25,624 nt of DNA from JAGOUU01 sp964387745 (GCA_964387745.1 CAYLXL010000030.1:1-25624), one strand, 5' to 3'; shown: positions 16,035-24,714, numbered from the stretch's first letter. Program-made: numbers and translations. Notes: generated by a model from the sequence alone, not told the origin.

Positions 16035-17287
16035 TAACGATCAACCTCACCAAATACTATATCTTGTGTACCAATAACTGCGACTACATCTGCTAACATG
16101 TGGCCTTTGACCATCTCGTTTAAAGCGGATAAATGGGCAAAACCTGCAGCTCTCACTTTTACTCTATAAGGTTTGTTTGCCCCATCAGAAATCATATAAA
16201 CACCAAACTCACCTTTTGGATGTTCTACTGCTGAATATACTTCTCCCTCGGGCACGCAATAACCTTCAGTAAATAATTTAAAATGATGGATTTGACTTTC
16301 CATACTGCTTTTCATGTCAGTACGTTTAGGCGGCGCGACTTTATGATTATCAGTCATAACAGGACCAGGGTTGCTCTTTAACCACTGAACACATTGCTTA
16401 ACTATATTATTAGACTGGCGCATTTCTTCTACACGAACCAGATAACGATCATAACAATCACCATTTGTACCAACTGGTATATCAAACTTTACTTGATCAT
16501 ACTTGGCATAAGGTTGTTTTTTACGTAGATCCCATGCGATACCTGAGCCTCTTAACATTGGGCCAGTGAATCCTAATTGTTTGGCACGTTCAGGCGTCAC
16601 AATAGCAACATCAACTGTGCGCTGTTTCCAAATTCTATTATTAGTTAATAAATTCTCATACTCATCAACACAAGCTGGAAATCGATTAGTGAAATCTTCT
16701 ATAAAATCTAACAAGCTACCCTGACGATTAGCGTTTCTTAGCTTCGTATTTTTGGCATTAGTCCACTTGGACTCTTTATATTGCGGCATCTGGTTAGGTA
16801 AGTCACGATAGACACCACCAGGCCTGTAATAAGTTGCGTGCATCCGTGAACCGGAAGCTGCTTCATAGCAATCTAAGAGATCTTCACGCTCACGGAAGCA
16901 ATAAGTAAAGACGGTCATTGCGCCAATGTCTAAACCATGCGCGCCTAACCACAATAAATGATTTAATATTCTGGTTATTTCATCAAACATTGTTCGTATA
17001 AATTGCGCACGAACAGGTGCTTGAATGCCTAATAATTTCTCGATAGCCATCACATAAGCATGTTCATTACACATCATAGAAACATAATCTAAACGATCCA
17101 TGTAGCCGATGCTTTGATTAAATGGCTTATTTTCAGCTAACTTTTCTGTGCCACGATGCAATAAACCGACATGTGGATCAGCATTAGTTATTACCTCACC
17201 ATCCATGTCTAAAATTAATCGCAATACACCGTGAGCTGCCGGATGCTGAGGACCGAAATTAATTGTATAATTTTGAAATTCTGCCAT
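16034..17287 (-). CDS. nuoD: NADH-quinone oxidoreductase subunit D (49-kDa)
   Basis: A peripheral-arm subunit that forms most of the quinone-binding pocket with NuoB. The 417 residues start with the signature NFGPQHPAAHGVLRLIL. H19 and Y68 (GYMDRLDY) are spaced 49 residues apart, as are the quinone-contacting His38 and Tyr87 of the Thermus protein. GLLHRGTEKL and the C-terminal RAAGFAHLSAL...DIVFGEVDR are also conserved. It is not fused to nuoC, unlike in E. coli. The gene lies 17 bp after nuoC. Confidence 0.98.
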   Translation of the reverse strand: MAEFQNYTINFGPQHPAAHGVLRLILDMDGEVITNADPHVGLLHRGTEKLAENKPFNQSIGYMDRLDYVSMMCNEHAYVMAIEKLLGIQAPVRAQFIRTMFDEITRILNHLLWLGAHGLDIGAMTVFTYCFREREDLLDCYEAASGSRMHATYYRPGGVYRDLPNQMPQYKESKWTNAKNTKLRNANRQGSLLDFIEDFTNRFPACVDEYENLLTNNRIWKQRTVDVAIVTPERAKQLGFTGPMLRGSGIAWDLRKKQPYAKYDQVKFDIPVGTNGDCYDRYLVRVEEMRQSNNIVKQCVQWLKSNPGPVMTDNHKVAPPKRTDMKSSMESQIHHFKLFTEGYCVPEGEVYSAVEHPKGEFGVYMISDGANKPYRVKVRAAGFAHLSALNEMVKGHMLADVVAVIGTQDIVFGEVDR

Positions 17288-17304
17288 TATCTCTAATCTC
17301 TAGC

Positions 17305-18000
17305 CTACTTTGCTTCTATATATCTACTATCGTTGCGTACGACACGTGGGACTAATGTTCTTGGTTCAACAGTTACTGGTCTATAGACCACACGCTTTTG
17401 CTCTTCATCATAGTAAACTTCAACGTTACCAGACAAAGGAAAATCTTTTCTAAAGGGATGACCAACAAACCCGTAATCGGTTAGGATTCGACGTAAATCT
17501 GGATGATCTACAAAAACAATACCAAATAAATCAAAAGCCTCACGCTCAAACCAATTGGCTGAATTCCATATACTTACAACCGAATCAATTTGTGGCGGCT
17601 CGCCATCAAGATAACATTTAACTCGCAGTCTGGTATTAAATTCTAATGATAACAAGTGGTAAACAACGCAAAAACGCTGAGCAAACTTTTGCTCAGTTTC
17701 TGCTTTAATTTTATGTTCGCGATTGACACCACGGCTAAAGCCAGTACTAGTACAATCCGTAGTCTGCCATTCAGTCAAACCATAAGCCATATAATCAACG
17801 CCGCATACATCAATCAACTGGTCGTATTTAAACAATTCATTATCACGTAAAAATAAACCGACTTCTTTTATGCGTTTTCCATCAACCTCAAGACATGGCA
17901 TATCACCCACAGTAAGATCAACAGATACATTGTTGATGGCACCTGGGAATAATTTTTTAAGAGTTTCAAGATTTTCTACTTGTTGGTTCAGTTTAATCAT
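17305..18000 (-). CDS. nuoC: NADH-quinone oxidoreductase subunit C (30-kDa)
   Basis: A structural peripheral-arm subunit, 231 residues. The family signature ANWFEREAFDLFGIVFVDHPDLRRIL (about 148-173, partly quoted) is followed by GHPFRKDFPL. The C-terminal tail, EQKRVVYRPVTVEPRTLVPRV, packs on NuoD in known structures. A less conserved insert with Thr/Ser-rich residues sits around 75-100 (LTEWQTTDCTSTGFSRG). The gene starts 12 bp after nuoB. Confidence 0.97.
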   Translation of the reverse strand: MIKLNQQVENLETLKKLFPGAINNVSVDLTVGDMPCLEVDGKRIKEVGLFLRDNELFKYDQLIDVCGVDYMAYGLTEWQTTDCTSTGFSRGVNREHKIKAETEQKFAQRFCVVYHLLSLEFNTRLRVKCYLDGEPPQIDSVVSIWNSANWFEREAFDLFGIVFVDHPDLRRILTDYGFVGHPFRKDFPLSGNVEVYYDEEQKRVVYRPVTVEPRTLVPRVVRNDSRYIEAK

Positions 18001-18012
18001 TTAAACTATTCA

Positions 18013-18492
18013 TTAACCTCTAGCAATAGTATTAGTTGCTTTTATTTTCTTTTGTAGTTGAATAATGCCATATAATAATGCTTCGGCAGTTGGTGGGCAA
18101 CCTGGAACATAGATATCAACTGGCACAATACGATCACAGCCTCTCACTACTGAATATGAATAATGATAATAACCACCACCGTTCGCGCAAGATCCCATCG
18201 AAATCACCCATCTAGGTTCTGGCATTTGATCATAAACACGGCGTAAAGCAGGAGCCATTTTATTGCATAAAGTACCGGCCACAATCATAACGTCTGATTG
18301 CCTTGGACTTGGACGAAAAAACATCCCAAAACGATCAAGATCATACCTGGAAGCACCTGCATGCATCATTTCTACTGCACAGCATGCTAAACCGAATGAC
18401 ATTGGCCACATAGATCCAGTACGCGCCCAGTTAATAAGTTTATCAAGAGAAGTGGTAACAAACCCCTGATGCATTAGATTTTCTATTCCCAT
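18013..18492 (-). CDS. nuoB: NADH-quinone oxidoreductase subunit B (N2 cluster)
   Basis: Carries the terminal [4Fe-4S] cluster N2, which reduces quinone at the NuoD interface. With the ATG at 18492 the protein has 159 residues, and the ligands are the tandem pair C37-C38 (GLACCAVEMM), C102 (MGSCANGGGYY) and C132 (VPGCPPTAEALLYG). An ATG seven codons upstream would extend it, but AAGGAG (18500-18505) lies seven bases before the chosen ATG, and 158-159 residues is the usual length in Legionella-like species. The start lies inside the end of nuoA, a ten-base overlap. Confidence 0.96.
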   Translation of the reverse strand: MGIENLMHQGFVTTSLDKLINWARTGSMWPMSFGLACCAVEMMHAGASRYDLDRFGMFFRPSPRQSDVMIVAGTLCNKMAPALRRVYDQMPEPRWVISMGSCANGGGYYHYSYSVVRGCDRIVPVDIYVPGCPPTAEALLYGIIQLQKKIKATNTIARG

Positions 18493-18839
18493 TCTAATGC
18501 TCCTTTTTGCCATTCATAAATAAAGCCGATGACTAATAAAACTAAAAAAAACAACATAGAAGAAAAGCCTAGCCAATTAATCTTATCGATTACAACTGCC
18601 CATGGTAATAAAAACGCGACCTCTAGATCAAAAATAATAAACAAAATAGCGACTAGATAAAACCTTACATCAAACTTACTACGAGCGTCATCAAACTCAT
18701 CAAAGCCGCATTCGTAAGGTCTGTTTTTATCTTGATAAGGCCTATAAGGCGCTAAAATACGTCCAAGAAGGATTGGTAAGATGCCTATTGCAACACCAAA
18801 GCCAATAAAGAATAAAATAGCAACGTAGTTATTTAGCAT
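18483..18839 (-). CDS. nuoA: NADH-quinone oxidoreductase subunit A
   Basis: The first gene of the operon: a three-helix membrane subunit near the quinone tunnel, 118 residues. The conserved loop RPYECGFDEFDDARSKFDVRFY (40-61, partly quoted) contains the Cys44 that reports the active/deactive state in relatives. The second helix carries the acidic pair D71 and E73 (IIFDLEVAFLLPW). The ATG has no ribosome-binding site. It starts 23 bp after the end of tRNA-Leu, which leaves no room for a separate promoter. Confidence 0.97.
   Translation of the reverse strand: MLNNYVAILFFIGFGVAIGILPILLGRILAPYRPYQDKNRPYECGFDEFDDARSKFDVRFYLVAILFIIFDLEVAFLLPWAVVIDKINWLGFSSMLFFLVLLVIGFIYEWQKGALEWE
18500..18505 (-). 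promoter_or_regulatory. Ribosome-binding site deciding the nuoB start
   Basis: AAGGAG within the nuoA coding sequence (codons Lys-Gly-Ala near its end) lies seven bases before the ATG at 18490-18492. It supports the shorter NuoB. Confidence 0.8.
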
Positions 18840-18862
18840 AAATAAATTAATTTGATTTTCGT

Positions 18863-18947
18863 TGGTGCCGAAAGCCGGACTCGAACCGGCACGACTTGCG
18901 TCACTGCCCCCTCAAGACAGCGTGTCTACCAATTCCACCACTTCGGC
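18863..18947 (-). tRNA. tRNA-Leu (GAG)
   Basis: A complete leucine tRNA. The acceptor stem GCCGAAG pairs with UUUCGGC (last pair G-U). The anticodon stem CUGUC/GGCAG (one U-G pair) encloses the loop UUGAGGG with anticodon GAG, which reads CUU and CUC. A long variable arm and a standard T arm (GCCGG UUCGAGU CCGGC) follow. The gene encodes A73 and CCA. It is the counterpart of E. coli leuU, which also follows secG. Confidence 0.97.
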
Positions 18948-18965
18948 AAGTATATCCCCTTCATC

Positions 18966-19064
18966 TTTCAAGTTATAGCGTTGTTGCGCGCTTGCCTCGC
19001 TGCTCATGTACTCATATGTACACTGCGCTGCTCTTCTTCGCGCGCGCCTAGCCAGAACTTGAAA
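18966..19064. other. GC-rich dyad element between secG and tRNA-Leu
   Basis: A 99-bp symmetric element in an otherwise AT-rich spacer. The outer arms TTTCAAGTT (18966-18974) and AACTTGAAA (19056-19064) are perfect inverted repeats. GCGCGC tracts lie at matching distances inside (18986-18991 and 19040-19045). A central hairpin TGTAC (19007-19011)/GTACA (19018-19022) closes a six-base loop. The motif gctgctc occurs as a direct repeat on both sides. The layout suggests a folded RNA, or a mobile palindromic repeat, in the secG-tRNA transcript. Function unknown. Confidence 0.6.
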
Positions 19065-19175
19065 TACTTTGGGCACAATATTGTACATTCTCATAGGTGA
19101 AGGTTACAGCAATATTAAAAAAACTTCTATATTTTTTTAATTTTTAGTTATTTTTTATTTAATAAAATTAACCGT

Positions 19176-19538
19176 TTATTTCTTTTGTACAGGTGGTACG
19201 GGTGGCACATCTGCTCTTACGGGTAAATTCGGAACATCAGAATTTACTGGAGCTTGCGTCGTTTCATGCACAGGAGCTTTATTATTAATATCAAGTTGTG
19301 TTTTACGTTGTTTTGATAAAATTACAGTCAAACTAATGCTGGTAACACAAAATACAAAGGCCAAAGCACCTGTTGCTTTATACAAAACACCACCTGAGCC
19401 AGTACTGCCAAACACAGTGTTAGAAGCACCACCACCGAAGGTAGAACCAATATCAGCACCTTTACCATGTTGTAAAAATACTAAACCTATAATAGCTAAT
19501 GCTACTAATGTGTGAATAACTAAAACCATTTGATACAT
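19176..19538 (-). CDS. secG: Protein-export membrane protein SecG
   Basis: The small accessory subunit of the SecYEG translocon, 120 residues with two membrane helices (about 3-22 and 53-75). The conserved cytoplasmic loop GKGADIGSTFGGGASNTVFGS lies between them and is cited here only as the Gly/Ser-rich region at 25-45. The tail (76-120) is polar and Pro-rich, ending VPPVPPVQKK. The ATG is preceded by AGGAG seven bases upstream. It lies nine bp after tpiA, as in related genomes. Confidence 0.95.
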   Translation of the reverse strand: MYQMVLVIHTLVALAIIGLVFLQHGKGADIGSTFGGGASNTVFGSTGSGGVLYKATGALAFVFCVTSISLTVILSKQRKTQLDINNKAPVHETTQAPVNSDVPNLPVRADVPPVPPVQKK

Positions 19539-19547
19539 TATTTTCTC

Positions 19548-20324
19548 CTACTGGGCCGCCATACAAATCTCTAAAAATAAACCTGCATCTAATGATGCAC
19601 CACCAATCAAACCGCCATCGATATCAGACTGGTTAAACAATTCATGCGCATTATTTGGCTTAACACTGCCACCATAAATGATGCGAATACTTTGCGCAGC
19701 TGCAGCCGACAATTCTGTTGTTAACTGCGCTCTAATTAAACCATGCACTTCCTGGGCTTGCTCTGCACTTGCGGTTAAACCCGTGCCTATTGCCCAAATT
19801 GGCTCATAAGCTATTACTAAATTAGTTAAACTTGTGCCATCTGTTTTTTTCAAAACATCTAACACTGCTTGCAACTGTCTTTGAATAACTTGATGAGTTT
19901 TATTGGTTTCGCGCTCTTCTAAACTCTCACCAAGACAAACTATAGGGTTCAAACCTGCAGCTAAAACTACTGCTGCTTTATTAGCTACCAGCTCATCATC
20001 TTCAAAACATAACGCTCGCCGCTCTGAATGCCCCAGTATAACATAATTTATAGAAAAATCTTTAATCATGCTGATGGAAACCTGACCAGTGTAGGCGCCA
20101 TTAGTATTACTTGAAACGTCTTGGGTACCTAAACTAAGATGGGGATTAATCTTATCTAATAAACTTTGTTGCATTTGTGCTAAATAAACGTAACTAGGAC
20201 AGATAGCTATATCAATACTAGCTAATTTATTAAGATCTGCTGATTTGAAATTTTTAATCCAATTCTGATTCTCGTTAAGACTACCATGCATCTTCCAGTT
20301 TGCAACTACTAACGATCTGCGCAT
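19548..20324 (-). CDS. tpiA: Triosephosphate isomerase
   Basis: Interconverts dihydroxyacetone phosphate and glyceraldehyde 3-phosphate in glycolysis, in the cytosol. The 258-residue TIM barrel has all catalytic residues: K11 (ANWKMHG), H99 (ILGHSERR) and E174 (AYEPIWAIGTG, followed by flexible loop 6). Phosphate-binding GGSVK and GLIGGASL are present near the C-terminus. The ATG has AGAGGT five bases upstream. It lies 98 bp after glmM, a gap that holds a hairpin, and 9 bp before secG. Confidence 0.97.
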   Translation of the reverse strand: MRRSLVVANWKMHGSLNENQNWIKNFKSADLNKLASIDIAICPSYVYLAQMQQSLLDKINPHLSLGTQDVSSNTNGAYTGQVSISMIKDFSINYVILGHSERRALCFEDDELVANKAAVVLAAGLNPIVCLGESLEERETNKTHQVIQRQLQAVLDVLKKTDGTSLTNLVIAYEPIWAIGTGLTASAEQAQEVHGLIRAQLTTELSAAAAQSIRIIYGGSVKPNNAHELFNQSDIDGGLIGGASLDAGLFLEICMAAQ

Positions 20325-20351
20325 TTTTACCTCTAAATAACTAAATCTTTC

Positions 20352-20368
20352 TTCCCCTTTTAGGGGAA
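20352..20368. repeat. Solitary hairpin like the end of the nuoL-nuoM element
   Basis: TTCCCCT (20352-20358) and AGGGGAA (20362-20368) form a seven-bp stem with a TTT loop, in the glmM-tpiA gap. Its sequence nearly equals the terminal repeat of the palindromic element at 7226-7243, with one extra T in the loop. No U-tract follows on the minus strand, so a terminator is unlikely. Confidence 0.55.
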
Positions 20369-20422
20369 AATAACGAAATCAATCCAGCGCCGCTAAATTT
20401 TATATCATTAAAATTATATAAT

Positions 20423-21811
20423 TTACCCACCACTTTCAGCTTTGACTAAATCCGCCAAGCTATTGGCAATTTTTTCTACTTCTATTAATTTTTCAGCTTC
20501 AACCATAATTCTAATCAAAGGCTCGGTACCTGATTTTCTGATTAATAAACGCCCCCGACCCTGTAATTTACTTTCAACATCTAAAATTGCTGATTTAATA
20601 ATAGGCTTAGCTAGTACAAAGTCGCTGTCTATATTACTATTCATACGGACATTTACTAAAACTTGCGGGTATTTATAAAAATCTTTGACTAGTTCATGCA
20701 AAGACTGTCCTGTCTTAGCCATGGTAGAAATCACTAGCAATGCAGCAATCAGGCCATCACCTGTTGTTGAGTTTTCTAAACTTAAAATATGACCTGAAGC
20801 TTCGCCACCTAAGTGCCATTTTTTTTCTAATAATTTTTCTAAAACATAACGATCACCAACTTTAGAGCGAATAAAAGTAATGCCCTTATCTTGCATTGCT
20901 TTTTCCAAGCCTAAATTACTCATTAATGTCCCAACTAAGCCAGGAACCTCTTGTTCTGACCGTAGTTTTTCACAAGCTAGAAGATAAAGAATCTGATCAC
21001 CATCAACAATCTCGCCATTAGCATCGACTAAGATTAAACGATCACCATCGCCATCAAACGCAACACCTAGATTTGCTTTATGTTTTTTGACCTGAACCCC
21101 AAGATCAGCTAGCCCCTTACTACAAGCAGCACCGCAGTCTTGATTAATATTAAAGCCGTTTGGTTCATTGTTAATAATAATCAGCTGCAAACCCAGCTCT
21201 GCAAAAACAGCTGGTGCAACTTTATACATAGCGCCATTGGCACAATCGACCACTACCTTTAACGATTTAATTTGTTTTAGGCTCTCTTCAGAATTAATCG
21301 ACTTAGCTATGTCAACACAATACTGCTGATAAAGATCAATCAAGCTTAAATCTGAAATAATGCTACCTATCTTATTAGGGGTAATAACCAGTGTGTTACC
21401 TTGATCATAACTAGCTAAAACGTTTTCAATACTAATTTCATGCTGATCCGAAAGCTTATTGCCTGTAGGACCAAAAAACTTAAAACCGTTATCATAATAA
21501 GGATTATGTGAAGCGCTTATGACGACCCCTGCTTGGGCGTGTAGTTTTTTAGTAAGATAAGCACATGCTGGTGTAGGTAAAATCCCTAGGTCACAAACTG
21601 AAACTCCCGTGCTACAAACACCAGCACTAAAAGCCGCTTGCAACATATCACCCGATATACGAGTGTCACGGGCAATCAAAATTTGTTTTTTGCCATCAAA
21701 GACAGTGCCTATAGCGCGACCAAGGCCTTGAATAAATTGCGGGTCTAGAACATCGTCACCTACTCTACCACGGATACCATCAGTACCAAAATACTTACGT
21801 TGACTTTCCAT
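20423..21811 (-). CDS. glmM: Phosphoglucosamine mutase
   Basis: Converts glucosamine 6-phosphate to glucosamine 1-phosphate on the way to UDP-GlcNAc, the cell-wall and LPS precursor. The 462 residues hold the four alpha-phosphohexomutase motifs: the opening YFGTDGIRG, the catalytic serine loop SASHNP (Ser101, phosphorylated), the metal-binding DGDGDRL, the sugar-binding GGEASGH, and the C-terminal RKSGTEPLIRIMVEA phosphate loop. Slightly longer than E. coli GlmM (445). It starts two bp after the folP stop, with GAG upstream, so it is translated as part of the ftsH-folP-glmM unit. Confidence 0.97.
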   Translation of the reverse strand: MESQRKYFGTDGIRGRVGDDVLDPQFIQGLGRAIGTVFDGKKQILIARDTRISGDMLQAAFSAGVCSTGVSVCDLGILPTPACAYLTKKLHAQAGVVISASHNPYYDNGFKFFGPTGNKLSDQHEISIENVLASYDQGNTLVITPNKIGSIISDLSLIDLYQQYCVDIAKSINSEESLKQIKSLKVVVDCANGAMYKVAPAVFAELGLQLIIINNEPNGFNINQDCGAACSKGLADLGVQVKKHKANLGVAFDGDGDRLILVDANGEIVDGDQILYLLACEKLRSEQEVPGLVGTLMSNLGLEKAMQDKGITFIRSKVGDRYVLEKLLEKKWHLGGEASGHILSLENSTTGDGLIAALLVISTMAKTGQSLHELVKDFYKYPQVLVNVRMNSNIDSDFVLAKPIIKSAILDVESKLQGRGRLLIRKSGTEPLIRIMVEAEKLIEVEKIANSLADLVKAESGG

Positions 21812-21813
21812 AA

Positions 21814-22716
21814 CTACTCATCAATACAATTGCCATCTTCTATAACACCATGAACTAAACTAACTGCTTGTTTAGTCTCTTTAACATCATGACATCTAAT
21901 AATACTAGCCCCACGTTCAATAGCCATAACTGCTAATGCTAGGCTACTTGGTAATCTTTCACCAACCGGGATACTACCTTGCTTATTGCGCTCTACCATT
22001 GATTTTCTCGATAAGCCCACAACTATAGGACAATTAAAGTCTAAAAACTTATCTAAATATTTTAATAAAGACGCATTATCATACCAGGTTTTACCAAAAC
22101 CGAAGCCTGGATCTATAAGAATATTTTTCATATTAATACCAAATTTGAGGCAAATCTCAATCCGATGTTGAAAAAACTTATAAACATCATTTAAAACATG
22201 CTCATAACGCGGTTTATTCTGCATATTACGCGGCTTGCCTTGCATATGCATTAATATAACGGGGATATTAGCTGCAGCAAGAATATTTAAACCGTCCCTA
22301 ATATTATCTCGTTCACGTAGGGCTCTTACGTCATTAATCATATCAATCTTGATTTTAATCATTTCTTCCATGACTTCAGGCTTATAGGTATCTATAGATA
22401 TAAGAGCGCTCGTACCTAATTCTTGAACAAGTTTTTCGACGATGGGGCATAATCTATCCAGCTCTTCTTCAGCTGATATCTGCACAGCTCCTGGTCTAGT
22501 GGATTCCGCACCAATATCAATAATATCAGCGCCATTTTTGACCATTTCTTGCGCTTTGATTATTGCTGAATCGAATTTAAGATAAGTGCCACCATCTGAA
22601 AAAGAATCAGGCGTGAGATTAAGAATTCCCATAATATTAGGCCGCGTCAAATCTAATACTTTGTTTCGAATTTTTATAACTCGACCAAGCGCCTGTTTCT
22701 GGGAATATTTTTCCAT
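21814..22716 (-). CDS. folP: Dihydropteroate synthase
   Basis: Joins p-aminobenzoate to the pterin diphosphate in folate synthesis, and is the sulfonamide target. The 300-residue TIM-barrel protein has the two signature loops: MGILNLTPDSFSDGG (29-43, N33) and DIGAESTRPGA (67-77). Other conserved parts are DMINDVRAL, LIDPGFGFGKT, GLSRKSM and the C-terminal IRCHDV. About 20 extra residues precede the usual start. Its ATG shares a base with the ftsH stop (TAATG). Confidence 0.96.
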   Translation of the reverse strand: MEKYSQKQALGRVIKIRNKVLDLTRPNIMGILNLTPDSFSDGGTYLKFDSAIIKAQEMVKNGADIIDIGAESTRPGAVQISAEEELDRLCPIVEKLVQELGTSALISIDTYKPEVMEEMIKIKIDMINDVRALRERDNIRDGLNILAAANIPVILMHMQGKPRNMQNKPRYEHVLNDVYKFFQHRIEICLKFGINMKNILIDPGFGFGKTWYDNASLLKYLDKFLDFNCPIVVGLSRKSMVERNKQGSIPVGERLPSSLALAVMAIERGASIIRCHDVKETKQAVSLVHGVIEDGNCIDE

Positions 22717-24650
22717 TACAAATTAGACGCCGTGCCAGCATTTGGGTCATTTAAACTAAAATCTTTAGTAATCTCCCCAGAGGATGGTGGGAATATATTT
22801 CTTGATTTACTGCTTTCATCCCAACCTTCAGGTGGCGTTGGCTCCTCACCTTTCATGATTTGTGCCACTTGACTCGCATCTAAAGTTTCATATTTAACTA
22901 AACCTTTTGCCATTGCATGCAAAATAGAAATATTATCCTGTAATAATTTATAAGCACGATCGTAATTTCGATCAATTAAAGCTCTAACTTCTTGATCAAT
23001 TTGTTTTGAAGTTTCATCAGAAATAGCTTTATGTTTTGTTACTGAATGTCCTAAAAATACTTCGCCTTCATCTTCCGTATAAAGCAGCGGACCCATTTTT
23101 TTCGATAAGCCCCACTTAGTTACCATATTTCTAGCAACTTCAGTTGCTCTTTGAATGTCATTGCTGGCGCCTGTAGTAACACCTTCTTCTCCATTGATAA
23201 TTTCTTCAGCAATTCTGCCACCAAACATAACTGATAATTGTGACTCTAAATATCTTTTTGAACGACTTATTGGATCATTCTCAGGTAGGTACATCGTTAC
23301 ACCTAATGCACGACCACGCGGTATAATAGTGACTTTATATATAGGATCGTATTCTGGAACTAATTTACCAACGATTGTATGGCCAGCTTCATGATATGCC
23401 GTGTTCAATTTTTCTTCTTCTGACATTATCATGGTGTGACGTGGTGCACCCATTAAGATTTTATCGCGTGCAGCGTCTAATGATGACATATCAACTTGTT
23501 TTTTACCGACACGCGCAGCCAATAAAGCGGCCTCGTTTACTAAATTAGCAAGATCGGCACCGGAGAAACCTGGTGTCCCACGAGCAATAGTTTTGGTATT
23601 TACATCGTTAGCTAAAGAAACTTTGCGAACATGGACATTTAAAATTTGTTCACGACCGCGGATATCTGGTAATCCAACCACAACCTGGCGATCAAAACGT
23701 CCAGGACGTAATAAAGCTGGATCTAACACATCTGGTCGGTTAGTAGCAGCAATAACAATCACACCATCATTAGCTTCAAAACCATCCATTTCTACTAATA
23801 ATTGGTTTAGAGTTTGTTCACGTTCATCGTGCCCACCCCCAAGTCCAGCACCCCGATGACGACCTACAGCATCGATTTCATCAATAAAAATAATACAAGG
23901 AGATTGGCGTTTGGCTTGCTCGAACATATCGCGTACACGAGAAGCACCCACACCAACAAACATTTCAACAAAGTCTGAACCAGAAATCGTAAAAAAGGGT
24001 ACATTAGCTTCACCAGCAATGGCTTTAGCTAGTAAGGTTTTACCTGTGCCTGGTGGTCCAATCATTAATACACCACGAGGGATTCTACCACCTAGATTTT
24101 GAAACTTAGTAGGCTCTTTTAAAAATTCTACTAGTTCTTTAACGTCTTCTTTGGCTTCATCTACACCTGCAACATCAGCAAAAGTAACTTTAACTTGATC
24201 TTCGGTAAGCAATCTCGCTCGGCTTTTGCCAAAGGACATTGCGCCTCGCCCCCCTGCACCCTGCATTTGACGTAATATATAGATCCACAAACCAATAAAT
24301 AACAAGATGGGGAACCAACTCGCTAAAACACTAAATAATAGGCTGCGATGCTCTGGTGGCTTACCTTCCACTGCAACCTCGTAATGAACCAAGTCATTGA
24401 TAAGATCTTTGTCTTCATTAAATGGCATGTAAGTGACGAATTTGGAGCCGTCCCTATTGTCACCTGTAATTTTACGAGAATCTGGATCAACTACTATCTT
24501 GGCTATTTGTCTCTCACGGACTTTTTCTAAGAATTTGGAATATTCTGTGCGGCTAGCATTGACTTGCTGAGGACCAAAATTGCTGAATACTGACATTAAA
24601 ATAATTGCCAATATCAGCCATAAGAATAGATTTTTTACCATGTCATTCAT
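22716..24650 (-). CDS. ftsH: ATP-dependent zinc metalloprotease FtsH
   Basis: A hexameric inner-membrane AAA+ protease that degrades misfolded membrane proteins and short-lived regulators. The 644 residues contain membrane helix 1 (about 5-22), a periplasmic domain (23-103) and helix 2 (104-126). The AAA module follows, with Walker A GPPGTGKT (198-205), Walker B IIFIDEID (253-260) and the second region of homology ending RPGRFDR (about 315-321). The zinc protease motif HEAGH is at 420-424, with D498 (GASNDIQ) as likely third zinc ligand. Polar C-terminal tail. The ATG has GGGAG five bases upstream, and a candidate promoter precedes it in the 126-bp gap after rlmE. Confidence 0.98.
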   Translation of the reverse strand: MNDMVKNLFLWLILAIILMSVFSNFGPQQVNASRTEYSKFLEKVRERQIAKIVVDPDSRKITGDNRDGSKFVTYMPFNEDKDLINDLVHYEVAVEGKPPEHRSLLFSVLASWFPILLFIGLWIYILRQMQGAGGRGAMSFGKSRARLLTEDQVKVTFADVAGVDEAKEDVKELVEFLKEPTKFQNLGGRIPRGVLMIGPPGTGKTLLAKAIAGEANVPFFTISGSDFVEMFVGVGASRVRDMFEQAKRQSPCIIFIDEIDAVGRHRGAGLGGGHDEREQTLNQLLVEMDGFEANDGVIVIAATNRPDVLDPALLRPGRFDRQVVVGLPDIRGREQILNVHVRKVSLANDVNTKTIARGTPGFSGADLANLVNEAALLAARVGKKQVDMSSLDAARDKILMGAPRHTMIMSEEEKLNTAYHEAGHTIVGKLVPEYDPIYKVTIIPRGRALGVTMYLPENDPISRSKRYLESQLSVMFGGRIAEEIINGEEGVTTGASNDIQRATEVARNMVTKWGLSKKMGPLLYTEDEGEVFLGHSVTKHKAISDETSKQIDQEVRALIDRNYDRAYKLLQDNISILHAMAKGLVKYETLDASQVAQIMKGEEPTPPEGWDESSKSRNIFPPSSGEITKDFSLNDPNAGTASNL

Positions 24651-24685
24651 GGTGACTCCCGACGTTGAGTTTCGTTAATTATTGT

Positions 24686-24714
24686 ATTATTTAACAATTT
24701 TTTATTATTATCAA
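24686..24714 (-). promoter_or_regulatory. Candidate sigma70 promoter of ftsH
   Basis: On the minus strand, TTGATA (24709-24714) and AATAAT (24686-24691) are 17 bp apart, and each matches five of six consensus bases. Transcription would start about 30 bases before the ftsH ATG. The gap is very AT-rich, so chance matches are possible. If real, it serves ftsH-folP-glmM-tpiA-secG-tRNA-Leu and perhaps nuo. Confidence 0.45.

Noticed and set aside
18912..19094. Open frame on the minus strand from the dyad region into tRNA-Leu
   Set aside because: It ends as a translation of the tRNA itself (AEVVELVDTLS) and covers the GC-rich dyad, so its openness reflects RNA and repeat sequence, not a protein.
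20352..20368. Intrinsic terminator between glmM and tpiA
   Set aside because: On the minus strand the stem is followed by GAAAG, not by a run of U.
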